64,000 bases of DNA from an uncultured SAR86 cluster bacterium (GTDB lineage: Bacteria; Pseudomonadota; Gammaproteobacteria; Magnimaribacterales; D2472), in contig CACEAP010000006.1 in the NCBI GenBank assembly GCA_902557645.1, positions 1 through 64,000 of the forward strand. Reading direction: 5' to 3'. Below are positions 17,473 to 26,839 of the stretch, in pieces (position 1 is the stretch's first letter; the number at the start of each line of letters is the position of its first letter). The notes beneath the pieces are model-generated. The model searched no databases. It was not told where the DNA came from and was given only the letters and a program-made list of their open reading frames with translations. The translations under genes were made by a program, and so were the position numbers.

Positions 17473-18372
17473 CTATTTATTTATTAACTCAAAAAACTTA
17501 AGGGTTTGTTCTCCTCCATTTTGAAGAGCTCTTGCATCAGTCATATCAGATATTTGATCCCAATTAGCATGAATATTCTCAGGAGTCATATCTGCACCCA
17601 TCCCTAATGAAACACCCATAGTTTCATGAATAAATATTCTGGTAAAAACCCCAGCTCCAGCAGCCATAATAGCCCCATTTGGTGCATGCTCACTTGCTAA
17701 ATATATAACAGCAGGTGTTACATATTCTGGTTGAAGGTTCTTGCCAAAATCTTCAGGTATTAAACCTTCTGTCATTCTTGTGTATGCAACAGGCGTGATA
17801 GAGTTTGTATAAATATTCTTATTTTGACCTTCTATTTTAAGAGTATTCATTAAACCTACCATAGCCATCTTTGCAGCACCATAATTAGTTTGACCAAAGT
17901 TTCCAAAAACACCACTAGAAGAGCTAGTAAAAATAATACGTCCATATTCTTGTTCTCGCATAATTGGAAAAACTGTATGTGTACAATTTAAGCTTCCTTG
18001 AAAATGCACGTCCATAACTAAGTCAAAATCTTCAAGAGTTACTTTATGAAAACTCTTATCTCTTAAAATACCTGCATTATTAACAAGGATATCAACCCTT
18101 CCCCATTCACTCATAGTTTGAGCAACCATATCTTTTACTGCATCTAAATCAGTAACACTGGCTCCATTAGAAATAGCCTCTCCTCCGTCAGCTTTAATTT
18201 GCTTTACAACCTCTTCAGCAGCATTACTTGCACCACTTCCATCAACACTCCCGCCAAGATCATTAACAACAACCTTAGCTCCTCTTCGTGCAAGCTCTAA
18301 TGCATGCTGCTTACCAATACCTCCACCTGCACCAGTAACAATTGCAACTTTTCCATCAAATCTTATACTCAT
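17473..18372 (-). CDS. SDR oxidoreductase, MFE-2 3-hydroxyacyl-CoA dehydrogenase-like
   Basis: Classical short-chain dehydrogenase. Cofactor motif TGAGGGIG is at about residues 14-21, NNAG at about 97, Ser in TSSSSGV and the catalytic pair NYGAAK (Tyr/Lys). The long form (299 residues) with an insert after the cofactor strand (VVNDLGGSVDGSG) resembles the dehydrogenase part of peroxisomal multifunctional enzyme 2, which acts on 3-hydroxyacyl-CoA; the substrate here is unproven. The track start is a TTG at 18384. I use the ATG at 18372 because GGAG sits 7 bases before it. It is last in a three-gene cluster after the flavoprotein. Confidence 0.85.
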   Translation of the reverse strand: MSIRFDGKVAIVTGAGGGIGKQHALELARRGAKVVVNDLGGSVDGSGASNAAEEVVKQIKADGGEAISNGASVTDLDAVKDMVAQTMSEWGRVDILVNNAGILRDKSFHKVTLEDFDLVMDVHFQGSLNCTHTVFPIMREQEYGRIIFTSSSSGVFGNFGQTNYGAAKMAMVGLMNTLKIEGQNKNIYTNSITPVAYTRMTEGLIPEDFGKNLQPEYVTPAVIYLASEHAPNGAIMAAGAGVFTRIFIHETMGVSLGMGADMTPENIHANWDQISDMTDARALQNGGEQTLKFFELINK

Positions 18373-18390
18373 ATATTTCTCCAAGTATTT

Positions 18391-19617
18391 TTAGTATGAA
18401 GCTGAAAATAATGAAGCTGGATCAAAATTTGGATCACTAACCAATTCCATTGAAAGTCTCATACTGTTTGATAAAGCTTTCTTATAATTATTAAAAATTT
18501 TAGGCATATTAACAGAATCAACCGCTATTAAATTACCCTCTTTGCCATAACAAACTATAAAAGCATTATCTTCTATTTTGCCTTGAATATAAACATCATC
18601 ATATCCATTAGATAAACCTGCCATTTGTAATTTTAAATCATATTGATCAGACCAAAACCATGGGAGCTCTCTATTTAAATCGTCATTGCCAATAATAGAT
18701 GAAGCTACCACCTTTGCTTGTGCATTAGCATTTGGAACACTTTCTAATCTAATAGAATATCCAAGTAGATTATTAAATCCATTAGCACAGTCTCCAGCAG
18801 CAAATACATGCGGCACATTAGTTCTGCAATACTCATCAATTAAAATACCATTTTTACATTTTATACCTGCTTTCTTGGCTAGATCATCATTAGGAATAGC
18901 GCCAATACCAGCAATTAATATGTTTGTATCTATTGTAGTTCCATTATCTGTTGTAACTAAATAATTACCTTTTTTGCCTTCTTGAATAGCTTGAATGCTT
19001 TGGTTACACAAAACATTTACACCCTTTGATTCATGCAAATCTTGAAAGAAAGTTGACATAATTGGAGCTGTTACTCGTTTTAATAATCTATCCTCTAATT
19101 CTATTATTGATACTGTATGTCCCATTTCTTGCATAGAAGCAGCTAACTCTAAACCTATATAACCTCCTCCAATTAATAGAGGTTTTGAATTATCTCTTAA
19201 AGCTTTCTGTATTCTTTTAACATCATCAATATTTCGTAGGTAAAAAATATCTATTCCAGGAAAAATATCATCTGCAAAAACTCTGGATGATGTCCCGGTA
19301 GCAAAAACAAGATACGAGAATTCATGATCATCTCCTGAAGTTGTCCTTATAAAATTATTTTTTACATTAACTTCTGATATACAGGTATTTAAGTTAATTT
19401 CAATATTGTTATCTTTATAAAATGAGGAGTTTTTTAACAAGATTTTTTCTTCGGAAAGGTCGCCTTTAAAAAAATTTTTAGATAATGGGGGTCTATGATA
19501 AGGAAAGTACTTTTCTTCAGAAAATATTTTTATTGATTCTGAAAATCCTGCTCGTCTTAAATTGATTGCTGTATTACAACCCGCATGACCTGATCCTATT
19601 ATTGCTACTCCTTTCAT
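18391..19617 (-). CDS. FAD-dependent ferredoxin/rubredoxin reductase-like flavoprotein
   Basis: NAD(P)H-dependent reductase of the AlkT/HcaD/BphA4 type, which passes electrons to a ferredoxin or rubredoxin. FAD motif GSGHAGCN is at about 8-15, NAD motif GGGYIGLELA at about 149-158, and FAD-binding FAAGDCANG at about 270. The C-terminal region is the reductase-C domain. Usual partners (ferredoxin, oxygenase or P450) are not adjacent. It overlaps the upstream PatB-like gene by 4 bases and the SDR follows 18 bases later. Confidence 0.88.
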   Translation of the reverse strand: MKGVAIIGSGHAGCNTAINLRRAGFSESIKIFSEEKYFPYHRPPLSKNFFKGDLSEEKILLKNSSFYKDNNIEINLNTCISEVNVKNNFIRTTSGDDHEFSYLVFATGTSSRVFADDIFPGIDIFYLRNIDDVKRIQKALRDNSKPLLIGGGYIGLELAASMQEMGHTVSIIELEDRLLKRVTAPIMSTFFQDLHESKGVNVLCNQSIQAIQEGKKGNYLVTTDNGTTIDTNILIAGIGAIPNDDLAKKAGIKCKNGILIDEYCRTNVPHVFAAGDCANGFNNLLGYSIRLESVPNANAQAKVVASSIIGNDDLNRELPWFWSDQYDLKLQMAGLSNGYDDVYIQGKIEDNAFIVCYGKEGNLIAVDSVNMPKIFNNYKKALSNSMRLSMELVSDPNFDPASLFSASY

Positions 19618-20750
19618 ATTACCAATGCATCCAGTGCTTTATGAATTCTTGGAATTGCTTTCTTTAAAAGATCTATATTTGTTCCAAAATTCAATCTCAT
19701 CCAACCAGGCTTTCCAAAATCTTTTCCATCAGATAAACCAACTCCATAATTTTCAAAATGCTCTTGTAAATTAATGCCGCCAGAATTTATAACTTTAAAC
19801 CATAGCAAATAAGTACCTTTAGGGTTTATTACTTCTATATCATCTCTTATAGAAAATTCATCAAGTAAAAAAGATTTATTAGTATTTAAATAATCTATAA
19901 GCTCGCCTTTCCAATCATCTCCATCTTTAATGCATGCCAATGTTGCAATTATCCCAAACAAGCTTGGGGATGGAGTCTGTCCTCTTAAAGTTTTCTGAAA
20001 TTGGGTTCTTAATTTTTTATCAGGAATAATTGCAAATGCACAATTTAAACCTGCAATATTAAAAGTTTTTGATAAAGAATTTACAGTTATAACTCTTTCA
20101 GCCATTCCGTCTATATTTGCTATATGGTTATGGCAATCATTTTGATCAAGGATAAATTCTGAATGAATCTCGTCTGCTAATACAAACATATCTTTTTCAA
20201 GAATTATTTTGGCAATATCATTCAGCTCTTCTTGGCTAAAAATAGTACCTCCAGGATTATGGGGATTAATAAACATAAGCCATGAATTTTTATCTGAATC
20301 AGCTTTTAGTTTTTCAAGGTTGTAAACAAGCCTTCCTTCAACAATTTCTAAATCATGAAAAACTATTTTCTTGCTGCTGTGTTTTGCAGCATTTAAAAAT
20401 GGGGGGTATATCGGTTTAGGAACAATTACTGACTGGGTATCAGAAATAAAATCGTATATCTGATGAATAATGGTCTCTAAGCCAGGAATCCATATAATCC
20501 AATCTTCCTTAATAGGCCATGAGGATTTGTTGTATAGATTTACAACTTCAGCATTTAGCTCTTCAGGTATTTCTGTATAACCATATATGCCATGATCTAA
20601 TCTTTCTTTAAATGCCATTTGAACTATATCCGGAGATTTAAAGTCCATATCTGCAACCCAAAGAGGAATAATATCTTTATTTTTATATAGATCCCATTTA
20701 GTACTCCAAGTATTTTGCCTATCAATTGAAGTATCAAAATTTTTCTTCAT
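19614..20750 (-). CDS. PLP-dependent C-S lyase/aminotransferase, MalY/PatB family
   Basis: Fold-type I PLP enzyme of 378 residues. N-terminal WVADMDFKSP is typical of MalY/PatB cystathionine beta-lyases. Further marks are HNPGGTIFS, the PLP-Asp in LADEIHSEF and the Schiff-base lysine in NSLSKTFNIAG. Likely activity is cleavage of cystathionine or another cysteine conjugate to pyruvate, ammonia and a thiol. It is first gene of the cluster with the flavoprotein and SDR, and divergent from alkB. The physiological substrate is uncertain. Confidence 0.88.
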   Translation of the reverse strand: MKKNFDTSIDRQNTWSTKWDLYKNKDIIPLWVADMDFKSPDIVQMAFKERLDHGIYGYTEIPEELNAEVVNLYNKSSWPIKEDWIIWIPGLETIIHQIYDFISDTQSVIVPKPIYPPFLNAAKHSSKKIVFHDLEIVEGRLVYNLEKLKADSDKNSWLMFINPHNPGGTIFSQEELNDIAKIILEKDMFVLADEIHSEFILDQNDCHNHIANIDGMAERVITVNSLSKTFNIAGLNCAFAIIPDKKLRTQFQKTLRGQTPSPSLFGIIATLACIKDGDDWKGELIDYLNTNKSFLLDEFSIRDDIEVINPKGTYLLWFKVINSGGINLQEHFENYGVGLSDGKDFGKPGWMRLNFGTNIDLLKKAIPRIHKALDALVI

Positions 20751-20786
20751 AAAATATACTTTAGTTTTTTAATTCACTTTATATTA

Positions 20787-21374
20787 ATGCAAAAAAATAT
20801 AATTACATACCCTAATTTATCATTAAAAAACTATGATAAAAGTATTCCAAAAGTAAATGCTGATATCTGGCTTAATAATTTAATAACTGAACTTAATTGG
20901 GTCGAGGGAGAAATAAAATTATTTGGTAAAGTGATAAAAATCCCAAGATTGCAGAGTTGGTATGCTGATCCTGGCTGTGATTATAAATACTCAGGGAAAT
21001 TCCTAGAGAGAAATACCTGGAATCCAACTCTAATAGAAATTAAAAATAGTATTGAAGCTATAACATCTGAAAAATATAATTCTGTTTTAGCTAATTATTA
21101 CAGGGATGGCAACGACAGTATGGGGTGGCATTCAGATGATGAAAGCATGCTAAAAAAGAATTCTGCAATTGCATCTTTATCTCTTGGACAAAATAGGCCT
21201 TTGTTTTTTAAACATAAGAATCAAGCTATTTCTTTCAATATTGATCAAAGTCATGGGTCCGTAATTGTAATGCATGGCGAAACTCAAAAATATTGGAAGC
21301 ATTCAATAAAAAAGTCAAAAAAATCTATGCTGCCAAGGTTAAATCTTACATTTAGGACTATAATTACAGCATAA
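20787..21374 (+). CDS. alkB: AlkB-like 2-oxoglutarate/Fe(II) dioxygenase
   Basis: DNA/RNA alkylation repair dioxygenase of the ALKBH2/3-like group (195 residues). The iron ligands are His and Asp in MGWHSDDE (about 112-119) and the distal His in YWKHSIKK (about 171-178), with the 2OG-binding RLNLTFR at the C-terminus. The substrate-lid segment YADPGCDYKYSG is also typical. It has its own short upstream region divergent from the PatB-like gene. The mdh gene follows 25 bases later and may share the transcript. Confidence 0.9.
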   Translation: MQKNIITYPNLSLKNYDKSIPKVNADIWLNNLITELNWVEGEIKLFGKVIKIPRLQSWYADPGCDYKYSGKFLERNTWNPTLIEIKNSIEAITSEKYNSVLANYYRDGNDSMGWHSDDESMLKKNSAIASLSLGQNRPLFFKHKNQAISFNIDQSHGSVIVMHGETQKYWKHSIKKSKKSMLPRLNLTFRTIITA

Positions 21375-21399
21375 CTAGCACTTTATATAAGGACAAAAA

Positions 21400-22395
21400 A
21401 TGAATTCAAGAATTAAGGTTGTTGTAACTGGAGCAGCAGGTCAAATTGCATACTCACTTATACCAAGATTGTTAGATGGGGTTACATTTGGCAATAAAAT
21501 TGTTGATTTAGTTTTGGTTGAAATACCTCAAGTAGTCAATAAGCTTGAGGGTGTTGTTATGGAATTAGAAGATTCTTCATTTCCATATATGGGAAATGTT
21601 GAATATACAGATAATTTTGCTGATGCTGCTAAAGATGCTGACTGGTTTTTATTGGTTGGAAGCATTCCAAGAGGAATTGTTTATGAGGGTAAAAAAATAG
21701 AAGAAAGATCTGACTTGCTTAAAATTAATGGTGGAATATTTGTGTCTCAAGGTAAGGCTATAGGTGAATACGGAAAAGCTAGTGCTAAAATTCTTGTGGT
21801 AGGCAATCCAGCAAATACAAATGCCTTAATTGGTAAAAATTCTTCAGGGGTAAGTTCTCAGCTTTGGATGGCCATGACAATGCTTGATTCAAGCAGAGCT
21901 AAATCAGTAATAGCTAAAAAAGTTCAATGCTCAATTGCGGAAGTTAAAAAAATGATTATTTGGGGAAATCATAGTCCTACTATGTATCCTGACGTTGAAA
22001 ATGCTTTAGTCGGAGATAAGTCTGTAGGATCAATTATTGATGATATGGATTGGGTAAAGAATAATTTCTTACCTACAGTGCAGCAAAGGGGTAAAGCTGT
22101 TATTGATGCAAGAGGAGCTTCCTCTGCAACTTCTGCTGCTAAAGCAGCGCTGGATACAATAATTGCTTGTGAAAATGTTACTGCGCCTGGTGACTGTTTT
22201 AGTGCAGCAGTTGCAAGTGATGGAGCTTATGATGTTCCAGAAGGTTTAATATGTGGATATCCTTTAATGACTTTAGAGGATGGGTCTGTAGAGATAATTA
22301 GAGATATTACCCTGTCTAAATTTGCAAAAGAAAAATTTTCATTATCTATAGCCGAGCTTGAATCAGAAAGAGAAGCTGTAAAAAATCTTTTGTGA
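21400..22395 (+). CDS. mdh: Malate dehydrogenase
   Basis: NAD-dependent malate/oxaloacetate interconversion in the TCA cycle. It has the type-2 MDH form: VTGAAGQIAYSL dinucleotide motif at about 9-20, mobile loop region GSIPRG, NPANTNALIGKN and the catalytic His in IWGNHSPTM. Length 331 fits. An AAGGAC-like site precedes the ATG. The downstream small gene overlaps its stop (GTGA). Together with sdhCDAB and sucABCD-lpd in this window it covers much of the oxidative half of the cycle. Confidence 0.95.
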   Translation: MNSRIKVVVTGAAGQIAYSLIPRLLDGVTFGNKIVDLVLVEIPQVVNKLEGVVMELEDSSFPYMGNVEYTDNFADAAKDADWFLLVGSIPRGIVYEGKKIEERSDLLKINGGIFVSQGKAIGEYGKASAKILVVGNPANTNALIGKNSSGVSSQLWMAMTMLDSSRAKSVIAKKVQCSIAEVKKMIIWGNHSPTMYPDVENALVGDKSVGSIIDDMDWVKNNFLPTVQQRGKAVIDARGASSATSAAKAALDTIIACENVTAPGDCFSAAVASDGAYDVPEGLICGYPLMTLEDGSVEIIRDITLSKFAKEKFSLSIAELESEREAVKNLL

Positions 22396-22856
22396 ACAGT
22401 ATTAAAGAAAAGTTAAAACAGGAATTTTTAGCAGATGTTGTTTTAAGTGAAACTCCAAAAACAATAAGCATTATTACCTCACAGAATGCTGCTAATTTAA
22501 TAGATTTTTTAAGTAAAAAAAATATCGATCAAATTAATATTTACCCAGATATTAATAATGAATTAAGCCTTCAGTCTGATTTATATATTGTTCTAGAAGA
22601 TGCTAATTTAAATGTGTCTGATATTGGGACTATTAAAAACCTTTTAAGTCAAAAGATCATTGTCTTTCAATCTAAGAATAAAAATAATATAAATGCGAAA
22701 GACTTGATTAAACTAGGCCTGCAGAAAGAGTTTGAAAGCAAAAAAGATGGGTTAAACTTTTATACCTATAATCTTAAAACCTATAACAATAAAAGAGATT
22801 GGAATAATCCTAAAGGGTGGGCTAATCCTGAAAACTTTAATAAATTCAGATGGTAA
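22392..22856 (+). CDS. Small conserved protein, DUF6231-like
   Basis: A 154-residue protein starting at a GTG that overlaps the mdh stop (GTGA), so it is translationally coupled to mdh. The first part alternates short strands and helices (ISIITSQNAANLIDFL, LYIVLEDANL), suggestive of a Rossmann-like alpha/beta domain. The C-terminus is Trp-rich, WNNPKGWANPENFNKFRW, which I recall as the hallmark of the gammaproteobacterial DUF6231 family. No signal peptide or membrane helix is present. The function is unknown. Confidence 0.7.
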   Translation: MNSIKEKLKQEFLADVVLSETPKTISIITSQNAANLIDFLSKKNIDQINIYPDINNELSLQSDLYIVLEDANLNVSDIGTIKNLLSQKIIVFQSKNKNNINAKDLIKLGLQKEFESKKDGLNFYTYNLKTYNNKRDWNNPKGWANPENFNKFRW

Positions 22857-22859
22857 AAA

Positions 22860-24350
22860 TTATGACTTCATCTGAGGGAATAATAAAACATCCCTAATAG
22901 AAGTTTGTTCAGTTAAGAGCATAACAAGTCTATCTATACCCAAGCCAACTCCAACAGCAGGAGGCATACCATGCTCTAAAGCAGTAATATAATCTTGGTC
23001 GAAGTCCATAGCCTCCTTATCTCCAGAATCTTTTGCAGCAACCTGATCAGCAAACCTTTCAGCTTGATCATCTGGATCATTTAACTCACAAAAACCATTA
23101 GCGAATTCCTTGCCACCAATAAATAGTTCAAATCTATCAGTAAAATCAGGATTCTCTGAGTTTCTTCTTGATAATGGTGAAACCTCTACAGGGTACTCTG
23201 TTACAAAAGTTGGGTTAATAAGATCTTCTTCAACAGTTTCTTCAAAAATCTCTAAAAGCATTCTGCCGACACCCCAACTCTTCTCTGTTTTTACTCCCAA
23301 AGATTTTAAATAAGTTTCCAAATTTTTCTTATCTTTTAAGTCATCTGATTTTAATTCTTTATTTGCACCTAAAACTAAATCTGAAAGAGTTGCTTGATTA
23401 AATTTGTTTAAATCTATTTTAATATCGCCCCAATTGATCGTCTTGCCGCACTCTGCAGCTTTAGCAGCATTTAATATTATGTCTTTAGTTAAATCCATTT
23501 GACCTTGCATCGTTGCATATGCTTCATACCACTCAAACATAGTAAACTCAGGATTATGCTTTGTAGATAAGCCCTCATTTCTAAAACTTCTATTAATTTC
23601 ATAAACCTTATCAAAACCACCAACAAGCAATCTTTTTAAATAAAGTTCAGGGGCAATTCTTAAATATAAATCTCTACCTAGCGCATTGTGCTGAGTAATA
23701 AATGGTCTAGCGACTGCTCCTCCAGCTAATGGATGCATCATTGGTGTTTCTACCTCAAGATAACCTCTTTCATTCATTTTTGCCCTAACAGAATCAATAA
23801 TTCTGGTTCTCTTAATAAAAACTTCTTTGGTCTGATTATTTGTCATTAGATCTAAATATCGCTGTCTATATCTAGCTTCAATATCAGTTAAGCCTTTGAA
23901 CTTCTCAGGCATTGGTCTTAGGGATTTAGTTATCATCTCAAGATCCCAAGCATCAAGAGTAAGTTCATCAGTTTTTGTTCTAAACAGTGAGCCTGAAACA
24001 CCTACAATATCACCTAAATCCCAAGTTTTAAAATCTTCATAAACACTTTCTTCTACATTATTTTTTGTAACATAAATTTGAATATCACCACTAGCATCAC
24101 GAAGAGTTGCAAAACTAGCATTTCCCATAACCCTTTTTAAAATTACTCTTCCTGCAATAGAAAGATCTTTAATATTTTTTTTAGCTAGCTCGTCTTTTGC
24201 GAACTCGCCATATTGATCAATAATTTCTTTAGCTGTGTTTTGGGGTTGAAAAGAATTGCCATAAGCTTCACCTTTTCCTCGAAGTTCTTCTAATTTTTTT
24301 CTTCTTTCTTCTAAAAGACCTTCTTCGCCGCCAATATTTTCTTCAGACAT
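22860..24350 (-). CDS. lysS: Lysyl-tRNA synthetase, class II
   Basis: Charges tRNA-Lys. It has an N-terminal OB-fold anticodon domain (about 60-160, RVILKRVMGNASFATLRD), a class II catalytic core with motif 2 near FRNEGLSTKHNPEFTMFE and motif 3 GVGLGIDRLVMLL at the C-terminus. Length 496 is normal. Its ATG is separated from the prfB stop by nothing (adjacent), with AGGAG as ribosome site inside the prfB end. It is the last gene of the ten-gene minus-strand series. prfB-lysS adjacency is as in E. coli. Confidence 0.97.
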   Translation of the reverse strand: MSEENIGGEEGLLEERRKKLEELRGKGEAYGNSFQPQNTAKEIIDQYGEFAKDELAKKNIKDLSIAGRVILKRVMGNASFATLRDASGDIQIYVTKNNVEESVYEDFKTWDLGDIVGVSGSLFRTKTDELTLDAWDLEMITKSLRPMPEKFKGLTDIEARYRQRYLDLMTNNQTKEVFIKRTRIIDSVRAKMNERGYLEVETPMMHPLAGGAVARPFITQHNALGRDLYLRIAPELYLKRLLVGGFDKVYEINRSFRNEGLSTKHNPEFTMFEWYEAYATMQGQMDLTKDIILNAAKAAECGKTINWGDIKIDLNKFNQATLSDLVLGANKELKSDDLKDKKNLETYLKSLGVKTEKSWGVGRMLLEIFEETVEEDLINPTFVTEYPVEVSPLSRRNSENPDFTDRFELFIGGKEFANGFCELNDPDDQAERFADQVAAKDSGDKEAMDFDQDYITALEHGMPPAVGVGLGIDRLVMLLTEQTSIRDVLLFPQMKS

Positions 24351-25448
24351 TTATACTCCTTCTCTGAGGCTTGTTTTCATAAAATCATCCAGATCGCCAT
24401 TTAGTATTGCTGTTGTATTACCTGATTCTAGATTTGTTCTTAAATCCTTTATTCTAGATTGATCTAAAACATATGATCTAATCTGATTGCCCCATCCAAT
24501 ATCAGATTTACTATCTTCTAATACTTGCTGCTCATCTTTTTGTTTTTGTAATTCTAACTCGTAAAGCTTAGATTTTAATTGTTTAAATGCATTTTCTTTA
24601 TTTTTATGTTGAGACCTGTCACTTTGGCATTGGGCAACAATACCAGTTGGTTCATGAGTCAATCGAACAGCTGAGTCAGTTTTATTGACATGTTGCCCTC
24701 CAGCTCCTGAAGCTCTATAGGTATCAATCCTTACATCTGAATTATTTAGTTCTATTTCGATAGAATCATCAATTTCTGGAGAAATAAAGACTGAAGCAAA
24801 AGAGGTATGCCTTCTGTTACCTGAATCAAATGGTGATTTTCTTACTAATCTATGGACCCCTGTTTCAGTTCTAAGCCAACCATATGCATAATCTCCTTCA
24901 ACTAAGATAGAAGCTGATTTAATTCCAGCAATATCCCCATAAGAGATTTCGGTAACTTGAATATTGAAATCTCGATTTTCAGCCCATTTGGAATACATTC
25001 TAAGGAGCATTTCAGCCCAGTCTTGTGCCTCAGTTCCTCCTGAGCCCGATTGAATATCTATATATGCATTATTAGGATCCATTTTGTTAGTAAACATCCT
25101 ACTAAATTCTAGATCTTCAACTGCTTTTTTCAGTTGTGCTAAATCAGATTCTATTTCATCAATAGTCTCAAAATCCGACTCTTCTTCAGCCATATCTAAT
25201 AAAGATAAATTATCATTTACCTGTGTCTCTGTATTTAAAAATAATGTCAAAGATTTTTCTATTGAAGCCTTTTCTTTACTTAGCTTTTGAGACAAATCTA
25301 AATCGCTCCAAACATCTTCTGAAGATAGCTGCTTTGAAATTTCTTGCAATCTTGATTCTTTTGAAGCAACATCAAAGATACCATTTCTTATTTCTAAAAT
25401 TCTAGACTCTAAGTCAATTAAATTACTTTTAAGCTCTAAAGAGTCCAT
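24351..25448 (-). CDS. prfB: Peptide chain release factor 2
   Basis: Recognises UAA and UGA stop codons. It shows the RF2 tripeptide SPF in VRKSPFDSG and the GGQ motif in SGAGGQHVNKT, and is full length at 365 residues. Unlike E. coli, the gene is one continuous frame: codons 21-27 read R-N-G-I-F-D-V with no in-frame TGA, so no programmed +1 frameshift is needed. The nucleotides GGTATCTTTGA, which match the core of the E. coli frameshift site, are still present but out of frame. It starts 2 bases after thrC. Confidence 0.96.
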   Translation of the reverse strand: MDSLELKSNLIDLESRILEIRNGIFDVASKESRLQEISKQLSSEDVWSDLDLSQKLSKEKASIEKSLTLFLNTETQVNDNLSLLDMAEEESDFETIDEIESDLAQLKKAVEDLEFSRMFTNKMDPNNAYIDIQSGSGGTEAQDWAEMLLRMYSKWAENRDFNIQVTEISYGDIAGIKSASILVEGDYAYGWLRTETGVHRLVRKSPFDSGNRRHTSFASVFISPEIDDSIEIELNNSDVRIDTYRASGAGGQHVNKTDSAVRLTHEPTGIVAQCQSDRSQHKNKENAFKQLKSKLYELELQKQKDEQQVLEDSKSDIGWGNQIRSYVLDQSRIKDLRTNLESGNTTAILNGDLDDFMKTSLREGV

Positions 25449-25450
25449 GA

Positions 25451-26839
25451 TTAAAAATTATTATTTGAGATAAAGTTAAAAATAATATCTTTATCTGCAT
25501 CTAGCTTAATTGCTCTTTCTTTATGATTATAAACACTACTTAATTTCTCTGGCATATCTTCTATAGTTAATCCTGCTTCTGCAATAGAATCTGGAAATTT
25601 TGCTGGATGTGCTGTTGCAAGAATAATTGTTTTAGACTCCAGTGCTGAAGACAGTTTAGTTACTGCCTCCGAAGCAACAGCTGTATGAGGATCAATTAAA
25701 TAGTTAAATGAAGAATATATATTTTTAATTGCTGCTATTGTGGAAACGTCATCAACAGAATAACTTAAAAATAAATCTTTAGACTTTTGCCAGACTTTCT
25801 CTGAAAGAAATATCGAATCGTTTGGAAAATTAGAATACAAAGCTTTGCAAATGTTCGCATCTCTATTGCAATAAAAGTCATAAATTAATCTTTCAAAATT
25901 ACTTGCAATGCTTATATCCATACTTGGAGATACTGTTTCATTGACAGTATTTCTTGAATAATCATTATTAGAAAAAAATCTATCTAAAATATCGTTCTTA
26001 TTAACTGATACTATGATTTTATCAAGCGGGAGTCCCATTTTATGAGCCGCGTAGCATGCAAAAACATTACCAAAATTACCAGTTGGTACTGAAAAATTAA
26101 TAGGATTTTCTAGATTTGAAAACTTTAATGATGCATAAAAATAGTAACATATTTGTCCAATAATTCTTACCCAATTTATTGAATTTACTGCCAGTAAGTA
26201 CTGATCATCATTTAGAAAAGATCTCTCATTAAAAGCCTCTTTTACTATATCCTGGCAATCATCGAATGTGCCTTTAATTTTAAGAGTAAAAACATTTTCT
26301 TCATCAATAGTTGTCATTTGTCTTCGTTGAATTTCAGACATATTTCCGTCAGGAATGAGTATAAAAGTCCTTATAGATTTAAAGCGCTTACATGCATCAA
26401 TAGCCGCTGAGCCTGTATCTCCAGAAGTAGCACCAAGAACAATTGCGGTCTTGTTATTTTTTATCAGAACCTCATTGAAAAATGCCGCAGCAAGTTGTAA
26501 TCCAAAGTCTTTAAAAGCTGCAGTAGGCCCATGAAATAATTCAAGAATAGCATTCTCTCTATCTAAATATTTTAAAGGTGCAATATCTTTATTAGCAAAA
26601 TCATGCCATGTTGTATCCAATAATTTTATAACTTCATCTTTATTAAAGGATGAAGAGGTAAATAAAGGAACTATCTCTTTTGCTATTTCTATAAAAGTTG
26701 TTTTAGTTCTTAATTTATTAATATCAACTTTAGGCCAGAAGTCTGGCATAAATAAACCGCCATCTTTAGCTAAACCCTGCATTAAAACTTCTTCAAAAGT
26801 TCTATCAAGATCATTTCCCCTAGTACTATGAAATAACAT
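25451..26839 (-). CDS. thrC: Threonine synthase
   Basis: PLP enzyme converting O-phosphohomoserine to threonine. At 462 residues it is the long (E. coli/yeast) form. N-terminal signature FHSTRGNDLDRTFEEVL, PLP lysine in TAAFKDFGLQLAA (Lys about 111) and the phosphate-binding GATSGDTGSAA. Its start shares one base with the hom stop (TAATG). thrB is not in the window. Confidence 0.95.
   Translation of the reverse strand: MLFHSTRGNDLDRTFEEVLMQGLAKDGGLFMPDFWPKVDINKLRTKTTFIEIAKEIVPLFTSSSFNKDEVIKLLDTTWHDFANKDIAPLKYLDRENAILELFHGPTAAFKDFGLQLAAAFFNEVLIKNNKTAIVLGATSGDTGSAAIDACKRFKSIRTFILIPDGNMSEIQRRQMTTIDEENVFTLKIKGTFDDCQDIVKEAFNERSFLNDDQYLLAVNSINWVRIIGQICYYFYASLKFSNLENPINFSVPTGNFGNVFACYAAHKMGLPLDKIIVSVNKNDILDRFFSNNDYSRNTVNETVSPSMDISIASNFERLIYDFYCNRDANICKALYSNFPNDSIFLSEKVWQKSKDLFLSYSVDDVSTIAAIKNIYSSFNYLIDPHTAVASEAVTKLSSALESKTIILATAHPAKFPDSIAEAGLTIEDMPEKLSSVYNHKERAIKLDADKDIIFNFISNNNF

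Noticed and set aside
22847-22874. Inverted repeat TCAGATG/CATCTGA at the convergent ends of the DUF6231-like gene and lysS considered as a terminator
   Set aside because: Short stem with a 16-base loop and no T run on either strand.
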